DNA from: Pseudoneurospora amorphoporcata
Taxonomy: Eukaryota > Ascomycota > Sordariomycetes > Sordariales > Sordariaceae
Length of the DNA: 19,401 bases
Reading direction: 5' to 3'
NCBI GenBank assembly: GCA_033297205.1
Contig: MU859213.1
Coordinates: 69,447 to 88,847, forward strand
Positions 19,116-19,401 of this stretch are shown here, piece after piece. Positions within the stretch are counted from its first letter, which is position 1, and each line of letters starts with the position of its first letter. A program made the translations under genes and the position numbers. The notes beneath the pieces are model-generated. The model was not told the origin of the DNA, ran no database searches, and saw only the letters and a list, made by a program, of their open reading frames with translations.

Positions 19116-19337
19116 ATGAGTGCTCAGACGTCTACCAGAAGGCAGCTTGTAAGTTCTTGGGATGGGATTGTGCACGCGATGTTTTTCGACCTTCCTTAAC
19201 TGTTGTTACACTATTCTGCAGAAAGCTTTACACAGCATCTGTGGGAAGCGATACGCTGAATCAAAGAAGTGATGATATTGTGGATGGTTCTGAAAGAAGC
19301 GCTACGGGAAGAGAAAGAAAGAAGGAAAAAATACTGA
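19116..19337 (+). pseudogene. Possible broken B-type remnant (gene E)
   Basis: From ATG 19116 a frame runs to a good donor (GTAAGT, 19149), with branch TTAAC and acceptor CTGCAG (19221), phase 0. The spliced reading contains S-T-R-R-Q-L, H-S-I-C and Y-A-E-S-K-K, resembling S-T-M-R-H-F, R-H-N-C and Y-A-E-A-K-K of B2, then stops at 19270-19272. In another frame directly after (19272-19337), M-V-L-K-E-A-L-R-E-E-K resembles M-A-L-L-E-E-E-L-R-K-R of B1. About 15 residues including the diagnostic proline are missing, and the acidic tail is replaced by a basic one. The match is short and could be chance. The 5' part is not found, and the window ends 64 bases on. Confidence 0.3.
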
Positions 19338-19401
19338 TGTGGTCTGGAAGTGAAAGTGGGCCAAGTGCCAGCCAACCTTGCCAGGTGGCGGCGGCCCAAC
19401 A

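Overview
The window looks like filamentous ascomycete (Pezizomycotina) DNA. The genes are sparse and each carries one short intron of 66-103 bp with GTRNGT-like donors and mostly CTRAY-type branch sites. TATA boxes lie 100-210 bp before some starts, and TAGGTA/GGTACC words are frequent, as in many Sordariomycetes. The class is an inference. I saw no bacterial operon, tRNA, rRNA, CRISPR array or transposase.

Layout: 1-3480 is gene-poor and repeat-rich (22-base C tract, three or more copies of a G-rich repeat in both orientations, two short telomere-type tracts, one strong inverted repeat). From 3481 to 17528 there are six two-exon genes in the order A1(+), B1(+), C(-), A2(+), B2(+), D(+). A1 (299 aa) and A2 (296 aa) have a low-complexity N-terminus, a Myb/SANT-like domain and a helical C-terminus. 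B1 (273-304 aa, start uncertain) and B2 (200 aa) share a C-E-L-S-P block, a helix and a strongly acidic tail. C (112 aa) is essentially the helical module alone, apparently duplicated inside one protein. D (272 aa) is a divergent A-type protein. At the right edge (19116-19337) lies a probable broken B-like remnant. The rest is intergenic, with microsatellites, small palindromes and TCGT-rich 3' regions.

Main point: all six genes appear to be one family. In each, a phase-0 intron ends just before the C-terminal module, and codon 11 of exon 2 is always proline, followed by hydrophobic residues at P+3 and P+6. The A-B pair occurs twice with nearly the same gap (about 1.72 and 1.64 kb), which suggests an old segmental duplication. 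A working hypothesis, not shown by the sequence, is a set of co-evolving nuclear regulators: DNA-binding members (A, D), acidic-tailed members (B) and a small module-only member (C), associating through the shared helix.
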